A stretch of DNA of 64,000 nt from Ceratotherium simum simum. Taxonomy: Eukaryota > Chordata > Mammalia > Perissodactyla > Rhinocerotidae. This document shows, one piece after another, positions 46,738 to 58,525 of this stretch. A program made the translations under genes and the position numbers. Under the pieces are notes generated by a model, which saw only the letters and a list, made by a program, of their open reading frames with translations, was not told where the DNA came from and did no database searches. How positions within the stretch are numbered: position 1 is the stretch's first letter; each line of letters begins with the position of its first letter. The DNA lies in contig NW_004454166.1 in the NCBI RefSeq assembly GCF_000283155.1, positions 7,986,657 through 8,050,656 of the forward strand, in the 5' to 3' direction.

Positions 46738-47410
46738 CAGTGGTCCCTCCTTATCCACGGTTTCACCTTCTGCGGTTTCAGTTACCCACGGTCAACTGGG
46801 GTCTGAAAATATTACATGGAAAATTCCAGAAATAAACAATTCATAAGTTTTAAATTGCATGCCTTTCTGAATTGCGTGATGAAATCTTGCTCTGTCCTGC
46901 CCTGGGACATGAATCACCCCTTTGTCCAGCAGATCCCTGCTGCATATGCTACTTACCCGTTAGTCACTTAGTAGCCCTCTCCGTTATCAGATGGACTGTC
47001 TTGGTATAGCAGTACTTGTGTTCAAGTCACCCTTATTTTACTTAATAATGGCCCCAAATGCAAGAGTAGTGGTGCTGGCAATTGGGATATGCCAAAGAGA
47101 AGCCATAAGGTGCTTCCTTTAAGTGAAAAGGTGAAGGTTCTTGACTTAATATGGAAAGAAAAAAAATCATATGCTGAGGTTGCTAAGATCTATGGTAACT
47201 TTCATCACAGTACATTGTTATAATTCTTCTATTTTATTACTAGTTATTGTTGTTAATCTCTTACTGTGCCTAATTTATAAATTAAACTTTATCATAGGTA
47301 TGTATGTCTAGGAAAAAACATAGTATATACAGGATTTGGTACTACCCACGGTTTCAAGCATCCATTGGTGGTCTTGGAAGGTATTCCCTGTGGATAAGGG
47401 CAGACTACTG
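46738..47410 (+). mobile_element. Tigger-type (TcMar) DNA transposon, deleted
   Basis: Inverted ends cagtggtccctccttatcc (46738-46756) and the complement of ggataagggcagactactg at the right, flanked by TA on both sides (46736-46737 and 47411-47412). The tail 'ctgtgcctaatttataaatt' and 'acatagtatatacaggattt' is typical of Tigger/MER2 ends. The interior retains the start of a pogo-type transposase. It is too short to be autonomous. Confidence 0.9.
47047..47205 (+). pseudogene. Tigger transposase N-terminal remnant
   Basis: Within the transposon, the frame from 47128 reads VKVLDLIWKEKKSYAEVAKIYG-like text, the helix-turn-helix (psq/CENP-B-type) DNA-binding start of pogo/Tigger transposases. The DDE catalytic domain is absent because of the internal deletion. 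It is a relic without function as transposase. Confidence 0.75.
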
Positions 47411-47559
47411 TATTTCAATATGTATTGTAACTTTTACATAAGGCTTTTCTTTCTCTGTCAGGCAGATTATGGAGTTCTTAAAGAATTTTCAAACACAGTC
47501 AAATTGGTAGGATTCTGCTGGTAAGAAAGTGAAGAGTGAGAAATCATGCTCCTACATTC

Positions 47560-47740
47560 CATTTCTGATATCATTCTACATCACAACTTTCTTTGTTGTC
47601 TCCTCCACAAGAATACAGGCTCTTTGTGTCCAGAAACCATGTTTGATCTGTTTTTGAATCACCAGTACCAACCCAATGCCCAGCTTATAAAGTGTAAAGT
47701 TAGTAAATATCTATGGAAGGAATAAACGAAAGAACGAATG
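47560..47740 (+). mobile_element. L2 LINE 3' end
   Basis: 'ctccacaagaatacaggctc' followed by 'cagaaaccatgtttgatctg', 'atcaccagtaccaacccaat' and 'gttagtaaatatctatggaa' plus 'ggaataaacgaaagaacgaa' fits the L2 3' end, including its repeated GAATGAA-like terminus. Confidence 0.7.
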
Positions 47741-48270
47741 AGTGAAACATGCCTCCAGAATATCTGTAGAATACCATTTCAAGTTTATTCTCTGGCAGAT
47801 GAAGCAAGACTGTTGAAATTAATCAGGAATGAAAACTATATTCTACTCTACCTCCAGAATTTAAGAAAATTGCTGTGATTCACATGGACCTGAGTTATAC
47901 TGTCTCATTTCCCCTGCTATTTGGATTTCAACATGGTGAAGGAAAGTTGAACACTTAGAGGATACATTATGAGGGGACAAAGTCTGTGCAATAATAAAAC
48001 CACAAAATGAGGAGTGAAAATATAGGATACCTTATCTGAAATTATTATGGTACAAGTAAACATTTTGACCAAATGCACAATGTGTTTTTTAAATGGAAAA
48101 AAAACCAAAACAAGATTTACATTATAATTTTCTAGCACTTTTCAGTTAATAAGTAATCTTTAAAAATTAAAATTGGCAAGCATATATTTGATGCATATAT
48201 AGAGATATTCCACATATGTGTGCTATATCTATATCTTATATAGATACATATGATTATGATATATATACTA
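47741..48270. other. Unassigned DNA with AT-rich patch
   Basis: No gene found. 48180-48265 is rich in TATATA and ATAGAT words. Confidence 0.55.
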
Positions 48271-48425
48271 ATAAAAATGATCATTAGGTAAGTATCATCT
48301 GAACTTTATAAAACCTTTCGAGGTAGCTAAGTCAGAAATACTATATTTACAGGTCAGGAAAGTGAGTGTTAATGAAGTTAAATTACTTTCTCACCCACAC
48401 AGGACCAAGAGTCAAGCATGGATCC
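48271..48425 (+). repeat. Possible MIR fragment
   Basis: 'actatatttacaggtcagga' and 'aagtgagtgttaatgaagtt' resemble MIR text 'tttacagatgaggaaactgaggc ... gttaag'. Confidence 0.45.
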
Positions 48426-49374
48426 TGTCTCTAGTCATGTGAAAAGAACCAGCTTGCGTGACCATCAATTTCCAGAGAGCTTATAAAGGCTATGTGGGAG
48501 GGAAACAGCATTTAGGTCACTCAGACCTCTTTGCTGTGTGCTTGCTTGACCTGCCTATGTCTCCATGGCTCCCCAGTCCTCTGGATTATGAGGGCCCTAG
48601 TTCTCTCACTCTTAGCATATCCATTTATCGGTTTTTGTCATACCCTCCCCCAGCCTCAATTCCAGCCCTGATTTGATTATATCAATCCTCCTGTTTCCAA
48701 CTGGGAAAAGTAATCAGACAGTCTCCTGAGATGCTAACATCCCAGACTTTAGCCAGGGGCCAGGTTTAGCATATTCAGGTTCAGGCTGGGGTCTAAGTTG
48801 CATGCTACTCCAGGATGGAATCCTGGCTCTGAACCGAGCTGTCTGCCATCTCAGCTTAGGCACCAAAGAGGAAAGCAAGGCTCCCAGTGGCACATCTGTG
48901 CTCAGACCTCCTAAGAGTCTCAGGAGAGGGTGTCACTCTACTCAGCTTCTTTCTGCAGAAACAGAAGCATGGACTTCGAGATGTTGGTCTGATATCCATC
49001 AGGGAAACAAGCCATATATTCTCCTACAACCCAGAAACCAGCATGCACGGAGACTATTTTGGCTTCCCAGCTCCCCAAGGGCAGTCTTGCCCACTAAAAT
49101 ACTAAAAACCACTGAGTCACAATGTTTGTCAAGGAGGTAGAATTATTGTGTAATACAACAACTAGATTTGCTCTAGTGCCTGTGCCCCAAGGTTTACCCC
49201 TACCATGTAATCAATGCCTTAAATTATCCTACTTGCCTCCCTACCACCTCCTCCCAACACTCTGGACCTCAGCCCAGAAGGATTATTTCTATCCTGGTGC
49301 TAAGGATCAGAGCACCTGCCTCTAAAGCCAGACAATGGGAGCCTCAGAAGCAGTGGGCTTATAAATTACAAAAC
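48426..49374. other. Unassigned, slightly GC-richer DNA
   Basis: No repeat named. The overlapping frames at 48802-49140 and 48887-49105 show no domain, and I see no splice or promoter context that would make them exons. Confidence 0.5.
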
Positions 49375-49565
49375 CTTTATTATTTTAATGTCTCACTTCA
49401 TCCTTGAAGAATCTGTAGTGAATTTTCGATGCAAAAGTTAGAATTCCCAAGATTTCACTGATGAGGAAAGTGAGCTTTGGAGAAATTAGAAGGAATGTCA
49501 ATACCAGAAAACTAGTTTGTGGCAGAGCCTGAACTTAAATGTAGACAGTCTGATTCCAGCTCTGG
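49375..49565 (+). repeat. MIR SINE fragment
   Basis: 'tgatgaggaaagtgagcttt', 'ggagaaattagaaggaatgt', 'gtggcagagcctgaacttaa' and 'gtagacagtctgattccagc' follow the MIR 3' half. Confidence 0.7.
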
Positions 49566-49879
49566 GGCAGGGGAAGGGGAGTAGGGGGCTGGGCGTACAG
49601 AGAATGGAGACTTGACCTCCACATGCTGATGCCCTCATACCCGCTGGCCTAGGCAGTGGCGTACACTGAGGGGGCCTTTATTGTCGCAGGGATTGAAGCT
49701 CAGTAACACCGAATCAGAAGCGACCCACTGATAATGGCAAAGACACCAAGACAGCATTCGGACAGTTTTTAATCCTAGTTGTTTTAGTCCTGGTGGACAG
49801 TTAATGGAACCACATAGGCAGCAACCACAGAGCAAAGGACTTCAGAACATGGGCATACTGGAGAAAGTTTGGTTTTCCC
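49566..49879. other. Unassigned non-coding DNA
   Basis: No gene or nameable repeat seen. Confidence 0.55.
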
Positions 49880-50430
49880 TCCAACAGCCTCCTTTCATAG
49901 GAAACACTCTCAAACCTTTCCTGACAGGATTTTTGCAGAAAGCAGAGCATATTCAGTGCCTCCCGATTACCCAAAAGCTCTAACTCCTCAACATGGCTTC
50001 CAAGGCCTATGTGCTCTGCCTCTGCTCACCTCCCTACCTCATCTTTCACCTCTGTCCCTTCCTCTCCACACTGCCATTACGAACTGTCTGCAGCTCCACA
50101 AAAAGACCGTGTTCTCTCTTATATGCAGGCCCTTGCTCATACTTTCATTTTTGTCAGGAACATTCTTACTCCATTCTCTTTTTTCTTTTGTCATCTTCCA
50201 CCAGTAAGCTTAGCCATTACTATATTTGGAAAACCTTTCTGTTTTCCCCTAATTACAGTTTAGTCATCCCAATGTATCTTTCTCTTATCGTACGCTGTGA
50301 AGTACCCTCTTTGTAATGACATTGCTCACTAAAAGGTAAGCTCCTGAAGAGCAGAAACCATTTGTAGCTGCTAGAAATATGTCTGGCACATAGTATAGAC
50401 TCCAAAAATGTTTGTTAATTTAATGTTGAA
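49880..50430 (+). mobile_element. L2 LINE 3' fragment
   Basis: The order 'cctcaacatggcttccaagg', 'cctctgctcacctccctacc', 'tcatctttcacctctgtccc', 'ttgtcaggaacattcttact', 'ggtaagctcctgaagagcag', 'atgtctggcacatagtatag' and 'aaatgtttgttaatttaatg' follows the L2 3' region to its end. This is the clearest L2 of the window. The overlapping frames at 49869-50316 are products of this repeat. Confidence 0.82.
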
Positions 50431-50539
50431 TTCTTGCTGTTAAAGAGAATTTTAGTTCCAGAATTATCTATATTTACAGGAATTGGAATAGTAGCAAATA
50501 GGGAATGAAATGGAGGGATACAACTGTAATAAATGGTAA

Positions 50540-50900
50540 GTTAAGTTAGCGTAGATATGGGGTGGCCTTTGTGCTGGATATTCTGTTTGCCCCCTTCCCA
50601 ATGCACTCTCCACCCTAATCTACCCTGCTCTGGGTTCCAGGAGGCTGAACTTTGGGGACTACGTATACCGTGTTCCCTTACCTTCTGGCTTCCCATTGGG
50701 TTCTGCCAGTGGATGCACCAGCTGGAGATGATGAGGCAGCAGGAGTGATTGATAAATTGAGACATGTGTGTCCTTGGCTCTATGCTTTCCAGGCTGAATC
50801 CCAGCCGTTTAACTACCCAAGTGCTCATCTCCTGTGGGTTGACCCTCTCCTACTACTGCAACTCTCACCCAGTTCAGGGATAGAGGCTAAGGCTTGACCA
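50540..50900. repeat. Probable old interspersed repeat, family unknown
   Basis: 'ggtggcctttgtgctggata', 'tctgggttccaggaggctga', 'cttctggcttcccattgggt' and 'tctgccagtggatgcaccag' recall a common mammal-wide repeat, but I cannot name it. The short frames over it have no domain. Confidence 0.45.
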
Positions 50901-52159
50901 TCACTTGTGAACTTTCCTTTACCTTCCCATCACACACTTTTGTAAATATTTTTTTTGAGTGTGCCATCTTCCTACAAGAACCTTAATCTATATAGCCTTA
51001 CATTTTGTGGGGTTTGGACTTAATTCTGTGGGAAATGAGAATCAAAAGCTTTTAGAATTATATATACATACAGCTTGAATATTAGCAGAAGAAAACAACC
51101 TATTATACAACAGATTCATTAGGAGCAGAGCCCTTGCCATATCTGAGGCCATAACTAGTGCCTGGAAAAATGTATGATATAATGACCTGCAATACATACT
51201 TACTAAGTGAAATAAATAACCTCAAAAACAGTTGATTAAATCTGTGTAGCTTAAAGCTTGAATTTTAATCAAGTGCAGAAAAAGAGAATGCATTTTTTTA
51301 AAGGGCCCCTAGTTACTGGAAAGAAGGAGCAACAAAGCAGGTAGATTCCAGATAAATCCTATAAGCTAAAAAGCAGGCAACCTAAATGAGTAATTCCCTG
51401 AGAGAGCAGGACCTGGAAAGGGCCTCTTCCCATGCAGGGGTTGTGTGGCTCTTATACAGCCATTTCCCTGTGACCACAGATAATTCCTTCTCAGTGATTA
51501 ACTGCACTGGGCCAGCGCTGCAGTGAGCAGTTATTGCTTTGCAATCCATAAGGACAGACCTGGAATCGAAGGCAGAACCGTCAGCAAGTGCCACTTACCT
51601 TATCCTGCAGACTTCACTCTGATATCAAAAGGTGGTTGACTTTGATAAACTTTCCAAGTACAGAGCCTATGTGAGAGTATTTTTAGAATCGGGAAGCCTA
51701 CAAGACAAGTACAAGGTGCCAAACAGAACTGAGGAAGTGAGGGGGAAAAACAAGGAGAAATTAAACAAAGAAAAACATTGCTGGATTTCCTGAGCAAGTT
51801 CTTCTACTTCCCCCTTGTGGCCAAATTTCTCTAGACTTCGGAATTTTTTTCCTGAAAGTAACATTTATTAGTATTTGGGTCAGATTATAAAAATAAACTT
51901 GTTCACTACAATAAATACGGAAAATGCACTGGAGTGGATAGGTAGAATGCCACATGGGGATATGTAAATTCTGCAATTAAGTTTTATAAATGAATTAAAG
52001 TTTCCACGAAGGCTTAACGAAGAATAAAGCAATCCATCCATCCAAGAGCTTGATTGGTAGAGTGGTGACTTCATCTGCATAGAAACCCATCTAATTCTCA
52101 TGATAATCCTGTGTGGTAAATATCATTACACTCAAATTAGTAATCTAATAGTGAATATG
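50901..52159. other. Unassigned non-coding DNA
   Basis: No gene or nameable repeat. The minus-strand frames at 51382-52101 show no domain. Confidence 0.5.
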
Positions 52160-52370
52160 AAAGCTACTATATATTTGGTGTCTACTGTGTTCTAGCATGT
52201 GCAAGCATTTTGCATAAACTCATTTAATCCTCAAAATATCCCTGTGGGATTAGGTCAGAACATCAACTTTATTGAACTTCCCAAGGTAATGTAGCTTATA
52301 CACGACAGAGATGCAACTTTAATCTGATCTTTGAACTACAAATTCTCCGGTATTTCCACTATTCCATATT
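52160..52370 (+). repeat. MIR SINE
   Basis: 'ggtgtctactgtgttctagc', 'ttgcataaactcatttaatc', 'ctcaaaatatccctgtggga' and 'agagatgcaactttaatctg' match the MIR order ('gtgccaggcactgttctaag ... ttaactcatttaatcctcacaac'). Confidence 0.75.
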
Positions 52371-53129
52371 GTCTCCTCATTTTCGTTCTGAATTCTCCTT
52401 TTTAACTTTCCACCAAGTATTTCTTAAAGTTGGTCTTGCACACCTCCACTAGACACCTGTGATCTCTAGAAGATCTCCTACTTTTATACTGGTCCACATA
52501 TCTTCTACCTACCAAAATGGGATAGAGACTCTCCTCTTGACCTTATGCACTAATTACATATTCATAATCATAATTAGTGGGATAATCAGAATTAGAGTAT
52601 TCACTTTGTTTTCTTCAACCCACCATGATCCTAGAGTAGGGGACACCCTATGGAGATAATAGTACAGTGTTATTTTCTCTAAAATTATAGTAGATGTATT
52701 TGGGTTCAAGGGACAATAAATAATGGGAGTTCGCAAATTTTCTGAGTTGAAATAGAGAGGTGCAGAATTTGTGAACCACTGTATTTTGGGGAATATTTGA
52801 AACAATCTACAGAATCACTAGGTAATAGAGAGGGGATAAAGGAGTATATTATCTGCTAGTTTATCTCTTTTGTCCACACCAGAGAATCTTAATTTTCTAG
52901 GACTGCTGGGTGTGTCTAATTCTGCCAAATTACCTCATAATATTTAAATAATAACTATAAAACGTATATTAATTAGCATTTTTAGAATATGTTATGCAGG
53001 GTATTGGAGGAGTTGTTATAGGCTAGGTGGATGGTAGTAGAAGCAGAAGGCGTGGGAGAAGTGGTTATCAAATTCCAGATGTTTACTATTTTATTTTTTC
53101 AGTGCAATAGATCACCCAGTAATGTATAA
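52371..53129. other. Unassigned non-coding DNA
   Basis: No gene. A fragment ending 'ttgtgaaccactgta' (about 52770) may be a MER5-type end, too short to call. Confidence 0.5.
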
Positions 53130-53290
53130 GAGCCCAATTGCTGCTTGAGTTGAATTCTTGCCTCACAAGATTTTGACCCCGAGCAAGTTACTTATCCTAT
53201 CTAAGCCTCTGATCCCTCATTTGTAGTGCTGACAACAAAAATCTGTTGTGAGGCTCAAATGAGTATAAGGAATTTTCGATTAATGTTTCC
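53130..53290 (+). repeat. MIR SINE
   Basis: 'gaccccgagcaagttactta', 'tcctatctaagcctctgatc', 'cctcatttgtagtgctgaca' and 'gttgtgaggctcaaatgagt' match the MIR middle and core. Confidence 0.75.
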
Positions 53291-54199
53291 TTTATGTGTT
53301 AGAGCCTGAAAATTACTCCACCCAAAATTTACCTTCAAGAGAGCATCTACTAACGACTGGCTATCGATGGTTATACTGTGGCTAGGATCAAAGCCAGAAA
53401 TACTTAGGATAGCATTATTTCTTTGATGATTTTTCTGCTAATGAGGCTTCTTTTCATAATTTCACACCTTGAAAATACATCTTGTATTTACATAACAATT
53501 ATATGTTTTCAAATGCAATTGTATGTATTTTCTCATTTGGTTTGATAACCAACACTTTATCTTCCTGGCTACCGTACTGCTTCTGTGACCAGTCCTGCCA
53601 CTGCACTCTTAAGCTTTGATCAAGTCCTTGCAGGAAGACCAGTATGAGAGTACCCCCATTTACCCAAAGCATAAGGCCGGAATCTAGGCTGGAATTTGGA
53701 AAATCACTTAAAGTGCATATGTATCTCCCTGTCCTTTGCCTCTAAACACCTATATAAAATACTCACTCAACTATGTGATAACCTTCAAGAGGTTGCAAAT
53801 TAAATGTTTGACACAAATATTCATATCATTATGTAAGTTAAAAATAAACTAATATGTACAGCATTTGTCTGATTATAAAAGCAAAGCAACCATAGAGAGA
53901 TACAGAAAAGAAAATAAAGCCATCCTTTTGTTGGTGAGAGTAGAGATAGACCCTGTGAACATTTTAATGCATTTCATTCCACTATTTTTCAATGAATATT
54001 TATTCATTGTTGCTTTGTTTTGTATAGGGGGATTAAAAAACATATACATTTTCAATTAAAATACATGTATCTTGTTCTAGAGTCTTCTCAGACAGTGGAT
54101 ATGATTATCTGAAGTTGCAAATACAAATAAACTGGTCTTACAAATGGCAATAGTATTAAGGACCCCCCTACTCACTACCATCAGCACTATGAAGACCAA
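53291..54199. other. Unassigned non-coding DNA
   Basis: No gene or nameable repeat. The overlapping frames at 53865-54059 (plus) and 53873-54055 (minus) show no domain. Confidence 0.5.
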
Positions 54200-54335
54200 G
54201 GCATACTTATGTTAGTCTCCTCCTTTGTGTCCCCGTAGTATTTTTGTCATGTATTCTGAACCATAACAAATCTGTCTCCCCACAACTACACTGTGAGCTC
54301 TTTGAGGACAGGATCTACGGGTGGTCTATCTTGGG
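54200..54335 (+). mobile_element. L2 LINE fragment
   Basis: 'ctccccacaactacactgtg' then 'agctctttgaggacaggatc' matches L2 'ctagaatgtaagctccttgagggcagggac'. It is short. Confidence 0.55.
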
Positions 54336-54344
54336 GAGAGAATT

Positions 54345-54540
54345 CAATGTAATAGTTAAGAGACAGAACTCTGGAGTAAGATTGCCCAGGTTGGTTCGTT
54401 AACTCAGCTATTTGACATTTGAAGAGTTACTCACCTTCCTCATTGAAGAGAATAGGACACTGAGGCTTATTCCAAGAGTAAGAGGAGATAATCCAGGTAT
54501 GGAGAAGTTAGTGCATAGTACACGCTCAAAAAACATTGCA
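54345..54540 (+). repeat. MIR SINE
   Basis: 'gtaatagttaagagacagaa', 'ctctggagtaagattgccca', 'ggttggttcgttaactcagc', 'gaagagttactcaccttcct' and 'agtgcatagtacacgctcaa' follow MIR from its 5' part to its 3' end, about 195 bp. Confidence 0.8.
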
Positions 54541-54948
54541 TTGTAATCCAGAACCTAACATTGAACATAGTGTGGAGAAGGTACCAAAAAATTATTGAAC
54601 CAAATATTTTCCTTCATGAACAGTAATTATGAAGTTAAAATCTAAAAGATCTGATCTAGGTCTGCCACTAACTGTGGATTTTGTAAAGCCAACCTCTCTG
54701 TTTTGGCTTTCTCAGCTGTAATAGGTGCATCACCAAACTATAATAAGGGTCCTACAAAGACACTATGCTCAAACACTGTGAGTAGATTTTTCTGAGAGTG
54801 AATTCCCAGAAGTGGCACTAATGAATTAGAGGCTATGAATGCTTTTGAAGTTTTTCAGATACATTTTTCCTCTCTTCTTTCCAGAAGGGCTGTTCTAGTT
54901 TCAAACTTAGTAGCAGTGCACCAGAATTCATGTTTTATTCTCACCAAA
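54541..54948. other. Unassigned non-coding DNA
   Basis: No gene or nameable repeat seen. Confidence 0.5.
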
Positions 54949-54964
54949 AAGAGGATTATTATGT

Positions 54965-55007
<43 letters not shown>

Positions 55008-55245
55008 AGATCAGCCCTGAGCTAACATCCATTGCCAATCCTCCTCTTTCTGCTAAGAAAGATCAGCCCCGGGCTAACAGCCATGCCCATCTTCCTCCAC
55101 TTTATATGGGATGCCACCACAGGATGAATTGACAAGCGGTACGTCAGTCCGCGCCCGGGATCTGAACCTGCGTACCCCGGGCAACCAAAGTGGAGTGAGC
55201 GAACTTAACCACTATGCCACTGGGCCAGCCCAAGACGATTGTTAT
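54949..55245 (-). mobile_element. ERE SINE with converted tail
   Basis: Reversed ERE: 'gaggaagatcagccctgagc', 'cctcctctttctgctaagaa', 'cccatcttcctccactttat', 'atgggatgccaccacaggat', head ending ctgggccagccc. The duplication aagaggattattat (54949-54962) and aagacgattgttat (55232-55245) has two mismatches. In place of the usual A/T tail there is a (TG)n(GA)n run at 54962-55005. Confidence 0.92.
54962..55005. repeat. (TG)n(GA)n compound microsatellite
   Basis: About 14 TG units, then about eight GA units, perfect, where the SINE tail should be. It is probably length-polymorphic. Confidence 0.97.
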
Positions 55246-57182
55246 TTTTAAAATGATTTGCCAGTTTGGTGTTTTCTTTAGTTCTTATTGTTTTTATAGT
55301 TGCTTGTTGGTGTTACTGCTGAGATTCAGCTTTTCAGTTTTTCACATGTGTATTGACAATTTGTATTATATGCTGGTGTACTTTCTCATTTCCTCTGCCC
55401 ACTTTTCTACAGGACTAGCCAACATTTCCTTGTCAATGTGTCATATCTCATTATATATTAAGAATGTTAACATGATGTTAGATTTTCTAATCATGTCTTT
55501 GTTGGAGATACTAACATAAGAATGATTACAAAATAAAACAGCAGAAAACACTAAACCAAAAAGCTCTTAACAAATATTAGCTTTTTTGTAACGTTTTAAA
55601 GTAATCTCTAAAATCCTAAGTACAAACCAAATTTTGACTTATAAAACTCATTTCTATTAGTCCTGATAGCCTACAGAGTTTATAGCCTTCTATTTATAAA
55701 CAGTATCTCATTAGAAAAAATCAAAACTTCTGGGCAGCCCATGAAAAGTTCTGTGAAGAAGAGCTTTAGAATTGTAAAACTTTAAAGTTGTCACATTACT
55801 TAAAAATAGCCTGCTTTTGCAGTTGGAAGCTTGAGAGAGTTCTCAGCAATTAAAGTTTAGAACTCTTAAAAAATTTAATGAACCGAAACAGTTGTTCTAA
55901 TATTAAACACCCTCTCAGTAAATCTTAAAGGGATTTACTATTGAACCAGAATAATCTTTTCTAAATTCAGGCAACCATTCACTTTAATACATATTAAAAG
56001 ATTTTGAAAAAATTTGACAAAATAGGATTAGTTTTCTTTTTTCGCAGGGTTACCAAAAAAACCTGAACTTATAAAGAGAACACTTGGCCTTTATTTTTTT
56101 AAACGAACCACTCAGTAATTGAGTTACTACTCCTAGAAGGCTTCTTTCTCTTAATGGATTTTTTGTAGCCTTTAGCTCAGTGCTATTAGTGAGAGTTATA
56201 TGCGCCTTCCCTTCTCTGGTGCTAGAACACCTGTGTTTATGTGTTTATTATCCCATAGAGTCCTCTTGGGTTAGGAAGAAGTATTACTCTTTGTATCCCC
56301 AGAACCAGAGCTTGGTCCATTAGAGATGCTAAGTGATATTTTACTGAACTGAGTAGTGGTGAAGACATACAAGATCCAAGGTATGAATTTACCCTCTTCC
56401 CTCTATAATCTTCTGATTGTGTGTAGAAAGAACAATTTAAAAAATGTTTAGCCAACATTTTCCAAATTGAGATTCCATGGAATAGTGTGGCAGGAGATTT
56501 TTATTAGTCTCCACATACTCACAGTAAAAAAAATGATTAATATTTGGGGAACATTACGTACTCTTAGAGATGCATAATGTACTTATGAAACCTCTGAAGA
56601 GATACTGCAGCATAAGGAAAGGGACTATTTCATACACACCTCTTTCAGTTTCTAACGTAAAGAGATAGTAGGTTGCCTGCTTGGTTTACTTTAAAAGTTG
56701 CAAAAAGATGTTGCCGTATGAAAGAGGAACAGAGAGCTACAAGGGGAGAGTCAAGAGAGAAATGTAGGCTAAGGAGCAAAAGAAACTCATTAAATTAATA
56801 AAAATTTACAATATACAAGGAACTCTAAACTCAAGAACAAAATTTCAATCTGCAATGGGGTGCAATAAGTAGTAGAAGTGACTTGCAGAAAATAAATCAG
56901 CAGCATGGCAAATAAACCTGATAAACTCTAAGAATGCAAGGTAAAAAGACAGAGATAAATATGAGTCAATATGATAAACATTTTGAGCAGAATCACAGAT
57001 TCAACCAACAGATTAAGGATGTTCTACTCTTGAAAACACAATAAGATTAATAGCAAAAGCAAGGCCAAGATATAGTTTGAATATTTCTGGGGGAAAATAA
57101 TGAATAAAAACTGGAAACTACACTTATCAAATTATATAAAAAACACATGAAAGACTACCACACCCAGATATATGCTGGGTTC
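55246..57182. other. Unassigned AT-rich DNA
   Basis: No gene found. 56455-56600 has a MER3-like opening ('tccaaattgagattccatgg') but is too weak to call. 56800-57170 is A-rich and might be worn LINE sequence. Confidence 0.45.
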
Positions 57183-57535
57183 TGGCATTTTTAACTCTTT
57201 ATTTTGGAAATATACAAACATACCCAAAACTAAAGGAAACAGTATAATGAACCTCCATGTATCCATCATCCAGTTTCAGCAATTATAAACATCATGTTAT
57301 TTTTTGTTTTATGTGTCCCCTCTTTTTTCCTTTTGGAGGGACTATTCCATACTGTGTATCCTTTCACCTATAAATACTCAGTATACAACTTGAATAAATA
57401 AGGACATATTTTTCATATAACCACCATAATATTAGCACACCTAACAATGTTAATAGTAAACTCAATGTCCCTTTGGCCAGATCATAAAAATACAGAGAGG
57501 TTAGACAACCATCTAACTGATTACAGTTAAAATAT
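57183..57535 (-). mobile_element. Old L1 3' end (antisense)
   Basis: 'tttattttggaaatatacaa', 'cagtataatgaacctccatg', 'tatccatcatccagtttcag', 'aattataaacatcatgttat' and 'taaggacatatttttcatat' follow, in reverse, the 3' UTR of old L1M-type LINEs. It is non-coding. Confidence 0.65.
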
Positions 57536-57779
57536 TTTGCCTTTGAAAAAACAAAACAAAACAAAGAAAACAGAAAATACCTTATATACACATTCTTAAG
57601 GTCGGTCTTACAGTATTGGAAGGGGCCATGAAAGTGCGGGTCCCTGAAGCCCAAACTTCTTTAGCTTCTTGGTGAATTCACCTCTGGCTGGAACCTATGT
57701 GCCACTCTGCAGCATCCTGTTAAGAGGCAGCAAGATTCCACAGGGTATATGAGTGCATGACATATCAAGAGAAGTTGGA
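57536..57779. other. Unassigned DNA with A-rich patch
   Basis: A short (CAAAA)n-like patch lies at 57551-57575. Nothing else is seen. Confidence 0.6.
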
Positions 57780-57890
57780 CTCTAGGCAAAGAACAGAACA
57801 TCTATTTTGTCTTGTTGCTGCTTTTTCCTCAACATCTGAGATGGTGCTTGACACTTAAAGGATACTTATAAAAAATAAACGAATGAACAT
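57780..57890 (+). mobile_element. L2 LINE 3' end
   Basis: 'ctattttgtcttgttgctgc', 'tgagatggtgcttgacactt' and 'aaaggatacttataaaaaat' then 'aaacgaatgaac' match the L2 3' end. Confidence 0.6.
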
Positions 57891-58314
57891 GGCAGTAGAA
57901 TCCCCCCAGACTCAACAAAGATTTCCACACCTCCAATATGTCAGACCTACTGGATGTGAAGCTATAGTGCTGGGAAGAACAAGGGGCTTCTCAGCAGTAA
58001 CTGAGGCCTGCTCAGTTGGGGCCTGCCCCAATCCTTTGGCACAGCATAGGACCCAGAGACCTTAGAATAACACCAGAAGAGTTGAGCCCAGGTAATGAAT
58101 CAGACTGAATTTCTGGCTGGCAAGGCAGGATGAGGATTTAAATTCTAATTATTTAGATTGAAGGGAAATAAATATTATTTTTCTTGCACAATTGAGGATT
58201 CATATGAAGATTCATAACCGCTACACTTATATTGAGTGCTTAAGTTATGTTAGGCATTGTCCCATACCTAATTCCATTTAATGTTATAATGACCTTCTGG
58301 GTCTGTAGTACATA
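57891..58314. other. Unassigned non-coding DNA
   Basis: No gene or nameable repeat. The 60-codon frame at 57883-58065 shows no domain. Confidence 0.5.
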
Positions 58315-58525
58315 AGGGTTAGAGGCTCAGGTTTTGGTCTCAGACAGACCTAATTTCAAATACTGGCTGTACCATTAATTAATGCATGACCTAAGGGAAG
58401 ATTCATAAGAGCTATAATCATCAGTTTCCTACTCTGCAAAATATGAATATTGCTACTCTCTGTACCATTGGCTTATTGCTATGAAGATGAAATAAGATAG
58501 CAGATAGTAAATTTCAATATACATT
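58315..58525 (+). repeat. MIR SINE
   Basis: 'tctcagacagacctaatttc', 'aaatactggctgtaccatta', 'atcatcagtttcctactctg' and 'caaaatatgaatattgctac' follow MIR from the 5' third through the core. Confidence 0.72.

Noticed and set aside
48802..49140. Possible exon in slightly GC-richer DNA (112 codons)
   Set aside because: No recognisable protein family, several overlapping frames of similar length and no convincing splice sites.
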